Source of the DNA: Aphanomyces cochlioides
Taxonomy: Eukaryota > Oomycota > Saprolegniomycetes > Saprolegniales > Verrucalvaceae
Direction: 5' to 3'
NCBI GenBank assembly: GCA_019828595.1
Contig: JAHQRK010000013.1
Span: 124,001 to 188,000, forward strand
Length of the DNA: 64,000 bases
Shown piece after piece: positions 42,760-53,069 of this stretch (position 1 is the first letter of the stretch; the number at the start of each line of letters is the position of its first letter). Under the pieces are notes generated by a model. It worked only from the letters and a program-made list of their open reading frames with translations. It was not told where the DNA came from and did no database searches. A program made the translations under genes and the position numbers.

Positions 42760-44102
42760 TAATGGCTTAAATCTTCTTCCGACTGAGGCTGATTGTTCTA
42801 TGGTAGATGAGTGATTGAATCGGCAAGGTCGACCACTTCAGTGACAAGCTCGGTGATCGTGTTGTATATCGGCTTGCGCATAGATCGCACACACTCGAGG
42901 AGGTTTGCTCGCGGGTGTCTACCACGGTTTCCGTTGCCAATGACGAAATGGTTGCGTTGAAATTTGTCATAGATTCTCCGGATTGTTCGTAATTCAAAAA
43001 CTTTGAGTGGTGCACCCGTAAACAGCAGACGAGCATTGATGAGCAGTGCTTGTGAATTGAGTGACCAGCGTTTTAGAGTAATGAGACGTTTGAACTTTCA
43101 AATCCAGCATAGTCAAGGAATAGTATCGTCGTCATTGAATGATCTCCATCTCGCACTTCACATTGTCTTGTGGATTGTCACTTCCGCCCACATAAATGTA
43201 GTACGTAATGGTTCCAGTTGCAAGGTGGACGCTTGAAGTCGAGGAATTTGTAGTGCTTGACATGCTGGATGTGTTTACTTTGTTTTGATTAATCAAAATG
43301 TCCTGAGCTCGAGGCAAATACGGCTTGCGAGATGTACTGGTAAGTCAGCAAAAGTCATCAGAAAGGAGTCTGGAACAAGAGGCAGTATCCGTCGAAGTTG
43401 GATCTGATGTTCACAACTACCTCAAGAATATTGCTCCCATTCACTGGTGTTTGCATGCAAACATTGGTGTGAAATCATTGTATGGATGGCGGACAAGCAA
43501 TTTTATTGAAAGTTTGTTTGATTCTCAATTGGTACAGGGGATGCGAAGCCTTCCTCCCATGCAATTCCTTGAAGCTGTTTGCAGCAGCATGGTCGATGCT
43601 GCATATCAACGATCTCAATCAGCGACTAAATGGATTCAGGAATCCATTTTAGTCACACCTGCGGCTCAAAAGATGTATGACGAAGAGAGCGCCTGTATCG
43701 GTCATTATGCAGTCCAGCCTGCGTCTGATGACATTGCGTACGTGTAGAATACCTCCTCAAGTACTCGTTTACGCCACCGTGTGAACAAAATTTTGTTCAA
43801 TTGCACTTGTCCGTTTATGGACCAATTTGGCATATCCCTCTGCGTTTTCCGAGTGCTACCTCATTTCATTGTACGATGAGGCCTTTCGCAGTAAGCCGGT
43901 TTTTGTTCCTTTGGAAACCGAAGCTGACAGAGAGGTAAGCAGCGAGGTTGACGTTTGCATTCCCCTTGTTGTTTCACGACAGCAGGGACGCCCAAAGATG
44001 AAACGTATGCGAAGTAAAGGTGAAGTTGGCGACATGTCCTCTTTCAGATGCTCGAAGTGTAGCAAGCCAGGTCACAATAATCGTCGATGCAATTTGACGT
44101 AA
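42760..44102 (+). pseudogene. MULE transposase pseudogene 3
   Basis: The C-terminal half is clear: LYGWRTSNFIESLFDSQLVQ (matching YGWRTTNFVESASGAA at about 35510), MQFLEAVCSSMVDAAYQRSQ, a SWIM-like FNCTCPFMDQFGIP near 43800, and the zinc knuckle CSKCSKPGHNNRRC at the end. An upstream frame (about 42815-42990) reads KVDHFSDKLGDRVVYRLAHR and may be the degraded N-terminal domain. No catalytic core is visible. It ends 76 bp from the end of the convergent SET gene. Confidence 0.7.
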
Positions 44103-44177
44103 GCCGCACGAAGAAACCTCATAGATGCATTGATTATTTATTACCGCAGCATATATAACAATCTAGATACAATGAAA

Positions 44178-45055
44178 TCATGCATTTCGGCTTTTGCTTG
44201 AACCACACTGGCATTCAAACCATAAATCTTTGCCATAATCGACTGACAACGCCTCGCTTGGTAAAATGATTTTCGTCGTAGCAACCACAACAGTGATATG
44301 GCGCTGATTCTGGACTTCAAAGAAACCACAGTTTGCATCACACGAGTGATTGATAAATCGCGTGATGTTGCCATACTTTTCAGCATCAATGAAGAGCTTC
44401 TTGCCTCTTGTAGATCTTGCCCCTAAAGCAATAACATAAGAGTTTTACTGGTTCTTATCGCGGGTGAAATCGTGAGAATATCAGAGTACTCACCAACCAC
44501 AGTGCCTTGTTCGATGAGGTCTTTAGTGGTCAACGTATAACCAAGGCGACCCATTTTCAAGACAAGTCCATCCAAGTTCTTCAATCGATTTCCACAGTCT
44601 TGGAGAACACAAATGATGTTTGCACAAAACATGCCAGAGCGAGCATTTGGGCAATGATCGATTGTGCATCTCTCTTCACACTTACACCAATCAACTTCTC
44701 TTCACACTTACACAATTAACTCCAAATGTCATGAATGGAGATGCCACGCGGGTTCAATGTGTGGTTGATATTCATAGCACTTGCAGACCATTCAGCATTA
44801 ATCAAAGGACCATCGCTGACTTCATTTTCATTTGGCTGAGCGGTTGTAATGTCGAGAGGAAAATCGACTGCTTGAGTGACAGCAGTTTTCAGGGAAAACA
44901 TCATGCTTAATCGTGTTCACTTCAATGTTGCTGGCATCCAAGCTTTCGATTTGCTCAGTGCCGTGCTCAATATCTTTCTGTTGCCGAGGTCCAGATTCCT
45001 GAATAGTTTGTTCTTGTGCAACAATTTCGACAAAGTGAGAAAGCTTCTTCGACAT
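44178..45055 (-). pseudogene. SET-domain (lysine methyltransferase-like) gene beside a MULE
   Basis: The minus strand carries MSKKLSHFVEIVAQEQTI (start 45055), a shift near 44900, then TTAQPNENEVSDGPLINAEW. Next is a Cys-rich pre-SET/AWS-like segment (CEERCTIDHCPNARSGMFC, LQDCGNRLKN), the SET start GRLGYTLTTKDLIEQGTVVG, and after a break the SET core: KYGNITRFINHSCDANCG and LSVDYGKDLWFECQCG. RFINHSC and the DYG-Tyr with a C-x-C end are the cofactor and active-site signatures of SET methyltransferases. The break 44423-44493 has GT-AG borders and keeps frame if spliced, but GEYSDIL at its start looks like SET sequence, so a deletion with frameshift is equally possible. No uninterrupted frame covers the domain. 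Confidence 0.68.
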
Positions 45056-45591
45056 CGTGACAGAGACAAGATACATGCTTGTGTATTATCGGATTTCGTT
45101 TCAAAGTTCATCTGTCAGGTGGAAAAGAAATTTCGAAATGTATAAAATGTGTTACAATGTGTATAATGATTGGTTGTCATTATTTCCTCCAAAATTTTGT
45201 AATCCTAACCATTTTTATCACTTTTTTGAAATATTTTCAAATTTTATACACCTGTTCATGGCGACGCTGGTGAAGCTCACACTCAAGAGCCTTCGAGGTT
45301 GAAAGCGACTCCAAGCAAGCATGATGGTCAACATCTTTTGGTTCATTTTCTATTTGTCAATCGTACAGAGAAATGATCGAGTTCGCATTGATATGTCTTC
45401 AGTGAGAATGTTTCTGCGAGGTACGTGACCACTAGAAATACTCCATCCATTCGAGGAAATTATAGCTTTCCGAGCTGACCAGAGTTTTTGCATGTTCATT
45501 TGGAGTAAGTATTTCAGCCATTAAATCATTCAAAAGGTAAATAGTTCATTGCCTCAGTCATCTTCTCCAACACACTGCAGCGTCACTATGC
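45056..45591. other. AT-rich stretch without a gene
   Basis: No coding frame is supported. MULE termini bounding the SET gene and MULE 3 were looked for here and not found. Confidence 0.35.
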
Positions 45592-45642
45592 GGGGTTTTA
45601 GGGGTTCGGGGTTTGGGGGTTCCTCCACTGGGGGTTTGGGGG
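45592..45642 (+). repeat. G-quadruplex-prone tract
   Basis: Six runs of four or five G within 51 bp (45592, 45601, 45608, 45615, 45630, 45638) with spacers of 3-10 bases, starting GGGGTTTTAGGGGTTCGGGG. TTTTAGGGG is close to the oomycete telomere unit TTTAGGG, so an interstitial telomere-like origin is possible. Confidence 0.7.
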
Positions 45643-45649
45643 CTACTCA

Positions 45650-46360
45650 TGATCTGATTAATATGGAAGTTTGAATTGTCGATTTCATTCGAAATTGTGA
45701 GGGGGTCCGAAATGTATCGATTTTTCAAATCGATCTGCAAATCGCTCAGCCAATCAGAATCGAGTATTTACCTAATTTACGCAAAACACACCCAGACACA
45801 CGTGTAATTAATTTGGGACGTTTGCCATATTTTCCATTTATACTTGACTTCAGTATGATCGAATCGATTTGGAATAGAATTCGATTTTGGTAAAAGAAAT
45901 ACAAATTTGGGTGAAAAAGACAATATATTGTCGATTTGATATTGTGGATTCGCTAGAAATTTCCCAATTTGGATTCGTTTTTTGTATCAATCTCCAATCG
46001 CGCCAATACAATGGATGAATGAAAATTAGAACAGTACTTTCTCTCATGGGAACAGTACTTTCTCTTTAATTTTATTCAGCCAATCACAATCGCCCAAAAT
46101 ATTTATTAGCCAATGGCGTCGATTGGTGAATCGATCAGCCGGCGTGATTCGATTGGACGGGGTCTGGAAATTCGTATCAAATCAACAATACAAATTTTGG
46201 GTATCGCGCCGAAGAACCGATCAGTGAATCGATATGATTGGCTAATTTTTCGAGGTCGAAATCTGATTGGCCAAAACGATTCACCAATATCAATCAAAAC
46301 GATTGTTGAACGATTCCGCAAATCACGCCAAAATCCGAAATATTGCTCGAAAGCACAATA
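45650..46360. mobile_element. Cluster of diverged MITE remnants
   Basis: A right end GAAAAAGACAA-TA at 45913-45925, like that of the MITE at 59914, is followed by GATTGG-rich sequence. A second right end, CGAAAGCACAA-TA at 46349-46360, matches the MITEs at 27382 and 54798. CAAATTTTGGG near 46193 matches their left interior. Left borders are not clear, so the number of insertions is uncertain. Confidence 0.5.
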
Positions 46361-46847
46361 ATATTTTGAAACCTTCATGTATTGAGTTCCACGTGCAAAC
46401 AGCAAATCTGCTAAAAGGTGTCAAGAACAAGCCACTCCTAGCAACAGTCAGTTTATTCCTTGTACTTCGACGGCAAGAGCATCTCTTCTACCGGTACTTG
46501 AATCGGAATACCGAATAGCCAGACCCTGGGAAAAATTGATTCTATTTAAATAGCAATCTATTTTTGACAGAAAATAACTTATTTATGAACCGTGACAAAA
46601 AAATATATTTACTTTTAATACTTTATATAAGGGCCCGTCTGGATATTCATTGTAAATTATCACATAATTTAAAATATCAGATATTTTGTATTATTGAAAT
46701 TTTTAAAAAAGACCGAATTAAATATTCCGAATTTGGTCTGTCTGGGACGCCAGTTTGCTCAGAAATTTTAGCCAATGAAAACATAGAGATATTCACTTGA
46801 AATCACTCTGAAATTTGCGCGCGAAAGAAGAAGAGAAGAGGAGCAAA

Positions 46848-47750
46848 ATGGATGACAGCCGGGCTAGCTGGACCGATGACAAAGACATCACTTGGTTGAA
46901 GGAGATGATTCACCAAGTACATGCTCTTGGAAAACGTGCCAACAGTGGCTTCAAGCGCGAGGCATGGCAAGCGGCAACCGCCAAACTTAACAGTAACCAC
47001 AACATCCATTATACACGGGACCAAGTCAAGTCACGCTGCCAAGAGATCAAAAAACAATACTCCCAAGTCTCACAAATTATAAAGACGTCTGGAGTTGGAT
47101 TTGAAGCAACAACATGCCGATTCGTTTGTTTGGAGAGTTCATGGTCGCACTTTTACAAGACAAACCAAAGAAGTGGGCTCTCTGGCAGACTAACACGTTT
47201 GCTCAATACCCATACTGCCAACAGCTATTTGATGGGACTCTAGAACAGGTGAATTTTCTTCTGCGTCAACCGATCAAGAATTTGTATGGCAACGTCATGC
47301 TTCCGAAGATTCAGAAGCAGAGTCTACACATAGCTCTGATCATCAAGAGGAGTTGATAAGAACCGCAACTGAATCAAGTGACCAGACGACAAAGCGTTCC
47401 TCGGTTCCATCGGATGGGCGTTCGTCGAAGCGAAGCCGCAAATCTTTAGCATCTGTCCTGGTCGACGAAATGCAAGAATTGCAGGCGGCAGGACGTGAAT
47501 AATTGAATTTTTTGCATGATACGTTTCAACAAACAAGCGCCAATGATGCATCAAAACAATCGGTGGAAGCCTTGGCTATAGACGCACTTCAAGACGAATT
47601 TGGTGATGTTTTGCTTGATAGTGAATTGGCTTTTGCTTACGAAGTTATTGAAAACAAATCAAAAGCCGCTCAATTTCTCCGGATGAAAGGTGGCTCAAAA
47701 GCAATCTGGTTGCGACGCCAAATTGCACTGAAGCAAAGCGAAAGCAGTTA
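46848..47750 (+). pseudogene. Harbinger Myb/SANT-like DNA-binding protein
   Basis: It starts MDDSRASWTDDKDITWLKEM and has a tryptophan-spaced three-helix DNA-binding region (SGFKREAWQAATAKLNS; YTRDQVKSRCQEIKKQYSQV) in the first 85 residues. After a frameshift near 47110 the acidic Ser-rich linker and nuclear-signal-like GRSSKRSRKSLASVLVDEM follow. After a stop at 47501 comes the helical tail ALAIDALQDEFGDVLLDSEL, ending at 47750. Together with the transposase it would bind the element ends. It carries at least two lesions. Confidence 0.83.
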
Positions 47751-47771
47751 GTACTCAATGCAATTCGCTTT

Positions 47772-48978
47772 TTAATTTATGCGTCGTCTATTTCGTCTAC
47801 GGCGTCGACGTAGTGTATCTTGATATTGAGACCACATTGCCACTGCTATATCGTCTCTCCATGATTTCGCTTCATCGCTCTCGGCTTCAGTACTCAAAGA
47901 GGTTTCATTGTCATCCGATATTGGTTGCTGGATTTGGTTGCGGAGTTCTTCAATGGCTTCAGTTTCAACAGAATCTCTACCTCCGGAGCATGCACAAAAC
48001 CATCACCAAGTGTACTTGGAACTCGTAATCGTAATCCACAGGGTGCACTAGTACAGGAAACCGCTTCTTCAGTATGCCAAATGCTCGCTCGATAACGTTC
48101 CGAAGCTGAGAATGGCGTAAATTGAATACCTCCTCTTTGTTGCGAGGACGTTGTGCACCTCGCGCAAATTCCTTCAAGTGATACCTGACACCACGATAAG
48201 GAGTCAGAGCAGCTTTGGAAAGTCCAAAACCGGCATCAAGGATATCAAATTTGTTGGGCGTCAGGGTCAATCCATTTCTCAAAGCATCCACATAGACTTT
48301 GCCATCGCCGGCGGTTCCTTCCCAACCGGCCAAAACGTACGCAAACATAATATCAAAGTCGCAGGCGGCTAACACGTTCATAGTAACACCTTTTCGGCTA
48401 TGAAATCGTGGTGCAAGGTCTTGTGGAACAGACACAGGGATGTGTGTACCATCAATTGCCATCCGACAATTCTCAAAAAATGGGAAATACTTGGGGCTGT
48501 GTCGGATTTTCGAGTGCACTGGTTCATTTGGTGATGGTATCTTGATGTATATTGGGCATAACTTTCTCATCGCCTCCAAGACCGAACGCAAGTGTCTCGT
48601 AACAGTCTCTCCAGATCTTTGAAAGCGTGATTGCAAGGATCTGTTTGATGCTCTATGGCCAACAAAATATAGAAACATCGCCAATTGCTCTTCCAGGGAA
48701 ACGTGTCGAGTTCTCTCAAGGCCACCATACTTGACCAAGTCGCTGAGAAGGTGTTGAAACGTGGATTTGGTCATTCGAAACATTTCAAGCGCATTCGCAT
48801 CATTCCCTTGTAAAACTTCATTCACCCAAAGAGATCCGCTGAGAATGAATATGTGCTTCGGTGTCTTGTTGACAAAGGCGACCATGTGGTATACGGAATG
48901 CATGATAAAGAGCTCTCTGGTACGACGGCGGCGCAGGTGCCATCGTCGGATAAAGGCCATCATCAAGTACTTTCTCAT
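47772..48978 (-). CDS. Harbinger DDE transposase, one frameshift near the C-terminus
   Basis: A 333-codon frame starts at 48978. A DNA-binding region (MFRMTKSTFQHLLSDLVKYG) precedes the catalytic domain: first Asp in CRMAIDGTHIPVSVP, second in LAGWEGTAGDGKVYVDAL, and the Glu in RNVIERAFGILKKRFPVL. DAGFGLSKAALTPYRGVRYH is also typical. The frame stops at 47977 after VLCMLRR, where HNF-like residues are expected. The tail continues in another frame (WRDDIAVAMWSQYQDTL, then an Arg-rich end) to 47772. The catalytic triad is intact, so this element is close to functional. Confidence 0.9.
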
Positions 48979-49261
48979 TGTGCGGTGATGATCTTTGAAA
49001 ATGAATTTCTGAAGCGTTTTACGTCAAAATATTCAACACTCACGTTGAATATTTATTTTACCAAATTTCACGAGAAATCTGATAATTTATCGGAATAATT
49101 TCTCTGCTATAAAACTCTTCCAGACAGTGCAAACGAGCTTTCCAAAAAATATTGAGATATATCATGATAAAACCCAATATTGTGGATATCCAGACGGGCC
49201 CTAAAGAAACAATTTATTTATTATAACAGTATATAATTTTTAAGATACTGTTGATGCGTAC

Positions 49262-49462
49262 ATGGATTGCCGCTTCATACAGCCTACTTCAAACCTGTGC
49301 GAGCGACTCTTTTCGTTGTCTAAGTTTGCGCTCAGTGATCGCCGCCGCGGCATATTGCCTCAGAACTTCGAGTCTCAAATGTTCCTCCATGCAAATAGGG
49401 AAATTTGGGGCCTCACCACCAACGTGGATAAAGCCATCAAGCAGGCAAATTTTCAAAGTTAG
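49262..49462 (+). pseudogene. hAT transposase C-terminal dimerisation fragment
   Basis: The reading MDCRFIQPTSNLCERLFSLS, KFALSDRRRGILPQNFESQM, FLHANREIWGL matches the hATC block: P-x-S/T-x-x-x-E-R-x-F-S, then a spacing to FL-x-x-N-x-x-x-W. Only about 65 residues remain and no inverted repeats were found. It lies just outside the Harbinger. Confidence 0.75.
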
Positions 49463-49599
49463 ATTTACGTTACAGTGTAGCACTAACATCTAACGCGACT
49501 TCCATTGTGTATGAACTTGATCGGGCTTTTTTTTCGACTTCTTTCGTGCCGCGTGCAAAGAAAGTAACTTATCTGACAGGATGCGCTGTAAAAATAACT

Positions 49600-50211
49600 T
49601 TATCTTGTGACCGCACTGATGCCATGAATATATTTATTCCTCGCAGTCAAGGAATAGGTAGTAAATACGATTTTCCCAGGGTCTGCGAATAGCCCTTCAC
49701 TCCATGCAATGTCTGGCGCCAATCTTTCATCATTCAGAAGGCTGTCTATCGCCATTTTGACCTTGGACGAGTTGGTCAAGACGATCGATTCGACCTCGCA
49801 TCGCTCGCTCTTTGCTGGGATCTTGCCAAATTTGTCTCGAAAATGCTTGTAGCAAAACCCTCTCTGTCTTCCATGCTTCATGCACTCTGGCACATTGCAG
49901 AATCGCCCGCCGCCATGGCGGACGCATTTCCGCCGAGCGTGGGCTTGCTTGTCGCAACCGGGCTCAGTACACAACTTCTTGAGGTCCAGGTGTGTATGAC
50001 GGGCGCAGTACTTGCCCAAGCGCTGACTCAATGAGCAGTTTTCGTTGAGGCATTTGGAGCGACCTCCATGGCGAACGCAGAGGTGTCGAGCATTGACTTG
50101 GTTGGTGCAGTTCACAACGAGGCACTTGGACCGCTTGCGGTGGAAGTAGCATTTCCAAGACCCAGGCTGGGCCAAGTTGTTGCAATCCGTAAAGAAATAT
50201 TTCGCTTGCAT
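49600..50211 (-). CDS. Cys/His-repeat zinc-binding protein, WRKY19-like (copy X)
   Basis: 203 residues from the Met at 50211 (MQAKYFFTDCNNL). The protein is a chain of short zinc-binding repeats of about 23-25 residues with pattern C-x4-C-x(8-9)-C-x2-H (for example CLVVNCTNQVNARHLCVRHG; CTEPGCDKQAHARRKCVRHG), six in all over residues 1-150. A C-terminal motif SLLNDE near residue 172 is shared with copies Y and Z. Such proteins are abundant in Saprolegniales and usually annotated as WRKY19-like, but they lack a WRKY domain. Their role is not established; nucleic-acid or protein binding is likely. The upstream extension to 50409 is hydrophobic and not shared with copy Y, so it was left out. Confidence 0.83.
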   Translation of the reverse strand: MQAKYFFTDCNNLAQPGSWKCYFHRKRSKCLVVNCTNQVNARHLCVRHGGRSKCLNENCSLSQRLGKYCARHTHLDLKKLCTEPGCDKQAHARRKCVRHGGGRFCNVPECMKHGRQRGFCYKHFRDKFGKIPAKSERCEVESIVLTNSSKVKMAIDSLLNDERLAPDIAWSEGLFADPGKIVFTTYSLTARNKYIHGISAVTR

Positions 50212-50411
50212 GGCAGGTTGGAAAATGAACATTTCACACTGTCCATCTACAGTATTACACTGTAGCCAATGCACTGCCTGCCACCAAATTATGACTGCAC
50301 CGTCGATGTACATCGGGATTTGAAACCAAGCGAGAACGTGCTCGCCATGCATCCAAATGAATCCAAAAGGTTGGCTCAGTATAAACTTTATACTGAGCCA
50401 GAACACCATAA

Positions 50412-50980
50412 GTGAGAGGTCAAAGTCATGGAGGATCTCGGGTCAACCGTCACAACGAACAGCAAACTCTTCATTTAACGTTACCGCACGATGTTTCCAA
50501 GCCAGTCGTCTCTCTTGCCCAGCCTACCTAGAGCATGTTATATCAAGAATGAGTGCGCTGTCGCGTCGTCTATTGCTACTGTACACAGTGCGCTAACGAG
50601 ATCTAATTTCTCACATTCCTACTGCAACGTTCCAAGTACACTGTACTCGTCTTGCTCTCGTAGTAGTCACCTATAGCATCATGGTCATCCGTGCGCCTTT
50701 CAGCATCCCACGAGTGAAGTCCAGTCGCATGAGCAGCACGAGCGAGGTCGTCAACGACAATGAGGACACACATCTACGAGATCACCAAGACTGTGGTGAA
50801 CGCAAATACAATGCGCTGTTGCTTCGAGAATCGAGTTGGTTCTTCCGGAAGCAGCAGCATCGAGGATGTGATGTTGGAGGTGACCACTCTTCTCAATGGC
50901 ACCCACGTCGACCACACTGCAAATGTTGATGGTCAAGTTGCGACAGACGGTTCTGCGAGCAGGTTTGAGAAATGAAAATT
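50412..50980. other. Intergenic, one coding-like frame
   Basis: The plus frame 50760-50975 (RTHIYEITKTVVNANTMRC, SIEDVMLEVTTLLNGTHVDH) looks coding by composition but is short and unidentified. No other feature is supported. Confidence 0.3.
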
Positions 50981-51040
50981 AGTCATACAGTAGTTTGTAC
51001 TAACTAGTTAGTACTACAGTGTACAAACTACTGTATGACT
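50981..51040. repeat. Perfect 20-bp inverted repeat with palindromic loop
   Basis: Arms AGTCATACAGTAGTTTGTAC (50981-51000) and the exact reverse complement (51021-51040). The 20-nt loop holds its own palindrome (AACTAGTT). Words of TAGTAC type recur across the window (near 7805, 10825, 52595, 55335), suggesting a dispersed small repeat. Confidence 0.8.
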
Positions 51041-51712
51041 CGTAGAACGACGTACAGTACTGTAGTGCATGCTGGCTACATGAAGCAGGAAGGCAGCTTA
51101 GCACATTCCAGCTTCTAGTCTTTCTTCAGAGCTCAAAGGGAAGAGCAATGTACGTTCATCGGTCGTATTCCACCGCGTGGCTTCTGCAAATCGCCAAAGG
51201 CGTCGAGATCTTCCCAAAAGTCCAACTACTTCTCCAATGCGACAGCTACGACTGCCTACACTTTGTTTTGATAACGCACCAAGCTGGATGACGACTTTGC
51301 ACAGATTAGTCATCATGGCGGCGCTTAACACGTCCAAGAAACTCATCCCCCTCAGCTTTGACGTGAAACGCATTGCAGATTTCATTTAGCGTGACGAGAG
51401 GAAGTGGTCGCGTAGGTGGTATTCCCTCTGCTGGCGCTGTGACAAAGACTTTCGGAAACAACTTGGAGAGAAATTACAGCCAGCTACAGTGTTTTTATGG
51501 AGGAATTCAGCGGGAAAGCACTCACGAATTCAGTAAGAAGCTCGCGACGACCAGCCCCTGCCTCCCCCTTCCAGCCGATCCCCCGTTAGTTATAAGCCAC
51601 GTTGTGGCTCAAGGACTTGCCTGAGCGACTGTCTGTTGGAACGGAAGCACTGGAGTCTCTTATCGACAATGTAGCTTCAACAGAGACAACATTATCAAGC
51701 ACTTAATTCTTC
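51041..51712. other. Intergenic, no recognised gene
   Basis: Opposed short frames (51098-51385 minus, 51177-51389 plus) with no recognisable motif. Confidence 0.3.
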
Positions 51713-52228
51713 CTACGAAGGAGGTAACGACGTATCTCTCCATGACACGTCCGACATTTCATCATTGAGGAGGTTTGCGATGGACATCTTGGCTGTGACG
51801 GCATGGATCGAGTCGGTTGGATCGCAGGACATGCTTGCAGGGGCGACAAGCCGATGAAAATGTTTATAGCAAAGCCCTCGCTGTCGTCCATGCTTTGTGC
51901 AGCCTAGCACTTTGCATGCTCGTCCGCCACCGTGTCGGACGCATTTTCCATGGGCGTGAGCTTGTTTCTCGCAGCCAGGCTCCGTGCACGCTTTCCTCAG
52001 GTCCAGATGTGTATGACGGGCGCAGTAGTGGCCACTGCGTCGGTTCAACGTGCAGTTTTCAAAGAGGCACTTGGAGCGCCCTCCGTGGCGCACACAGAGC
52101 TGTCGGGCGTACACTTGGTTGGTACAGTTGACCACGACGCAACGCGATCGTTTGCGGTGGACGTGGCATTTCCAAGACCCAGGCATGACCTCGTGAGCGC
52201 AGTCGGTGAAGAAACACTTGACATGCAT
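51713..52228 (-). CDS. Cys/His-repeat zinc-binding protein, WRKY19-like (copy Y)
   Basis: 171 residues from MHVKCFFTDCAHE at 52228. It has the same six-repeat layout as copy X (CVVVNCTNQVYARQLCVRHG; CTEPGCEKQAHAHGKCVRHG; CKVLGCTKHGRQRGLCYKHF) and the C-terminal NLLNDEMSDVSW motif. The two genes are in tandem on the same strand about 1.5 kb apart and align through the whole repeat region, so they are duplicates. Function is unknown, as for copy X. The start was chosen by alignment with copy X. Confidence 0.85.
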   Translation of the reverse strand: MHVKCFFTDCAHEVMPGSWKCHVHRKRSRCVVVNCTNQVYARQLCVRHGGRSKCLFENCTLNRRSGHYCARHTHLDLRKACTEPGCEKQAHAHGKCVRHGGGRACKVLGCTKHGRQRGLCYKHFHRLVAPASMSCDPTDSIHAVTAKMSIANLLNDEMSDVSWRDTSLPPS

Positions 52229-53069
52229 GGCGAAAAGCAAAATGAAAGGGCTCGTATCATAAACGAGACAAAGCTCGCCTCGGAAACGACTGTCAACGCG
52301 AGCACTCACTTGGGTGCGTCTTGGTCGTCTATTTGAACTGCGCCAAGCACTGTGACAAAAACCCAGAGACAGTCATTACCATATTGCAAGGGGCTAGCAG
52401 TCGACTGAGGGAGCTCAGTCTGCAGTTTCCAACTCGCTGTGAACATTGCAACAAGTAGGAAGTTGATGGCTCTCTTCTCCACTCGTGCGAGCATACAAAG
52501 CTAGATCGAGAGGCTTTGCACCCTTCATTTCCCAATTCCTCTGAGACAAGATGGGTAAAGATCGCCTGGGAGCGTGGTTTTGTTAATTACTACGTACTAC
52601 TAGTACTCTGTAGTAGTACAGTACAAATGTATTCATGTTCGAACTCCGTAGCTTGAACGTGGACGTTAGCACCCAACTTTGCGTAAAATGACGACACTCT
52701 CGATAGAAACGAAGTCATGGTTCCTGGAGGATGTGGATGCACTTGAAAGCAACGATCTCGATAAAGACGGCACAACACTCATATGGCTGATGTCGCCAGC
52801 TTTGTAGCCAGATTGCCCAGTCAATCGTACGACAAAACAACTCGATTCCACCACGGGCCGTGTCGTGGGCTCCTCCTTTCAAAGGCATAAAAGACTAGCT
52901 CTTCAGGGGTGTATCGAGCTTCGTCGCTGATCTAGCGACACTAGCGACGACCCCACTCGCTTGCAGTCGTGTCAAATGCGTACATAGTTCAACGTATGGG
53001 CAGTTCCACGAGGCTAATTAACCAGCCAATCAAACATCAGTAAATCAATTTTTAGCCAATCAAATCTCT
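52229..53069. other. Intergenic, no recognised gene
   Basis: The minus frame 52306-52494 (INFLLVAMFTASWKLQTELP) has a hydrophobic stretch but no identifiable domain. The words TACTACGTACTACTAG and GTAGTAGTACAGTAC at 52593-52623 are partly palindromic. Confidence 0.3.

Larger units (their letters stand above)
46631..49201. mobile_element. PIF/Harbinger transposon, nearly complete
   Basis: 2571 bp. The ends GGGCCCGTCTGGATAT are perfect inverted repeats of 16 bp, flanked by a 3-bp duplication TAA (46628-46630, 49202-49204). The interior has the two convergent genes of the superfamily: a Myb/SANT-like protein on plus and a DDE transposase on minus. It is a different subfamily from the broken Harbinger at 10437-12631. 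Confidence 0.94.
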
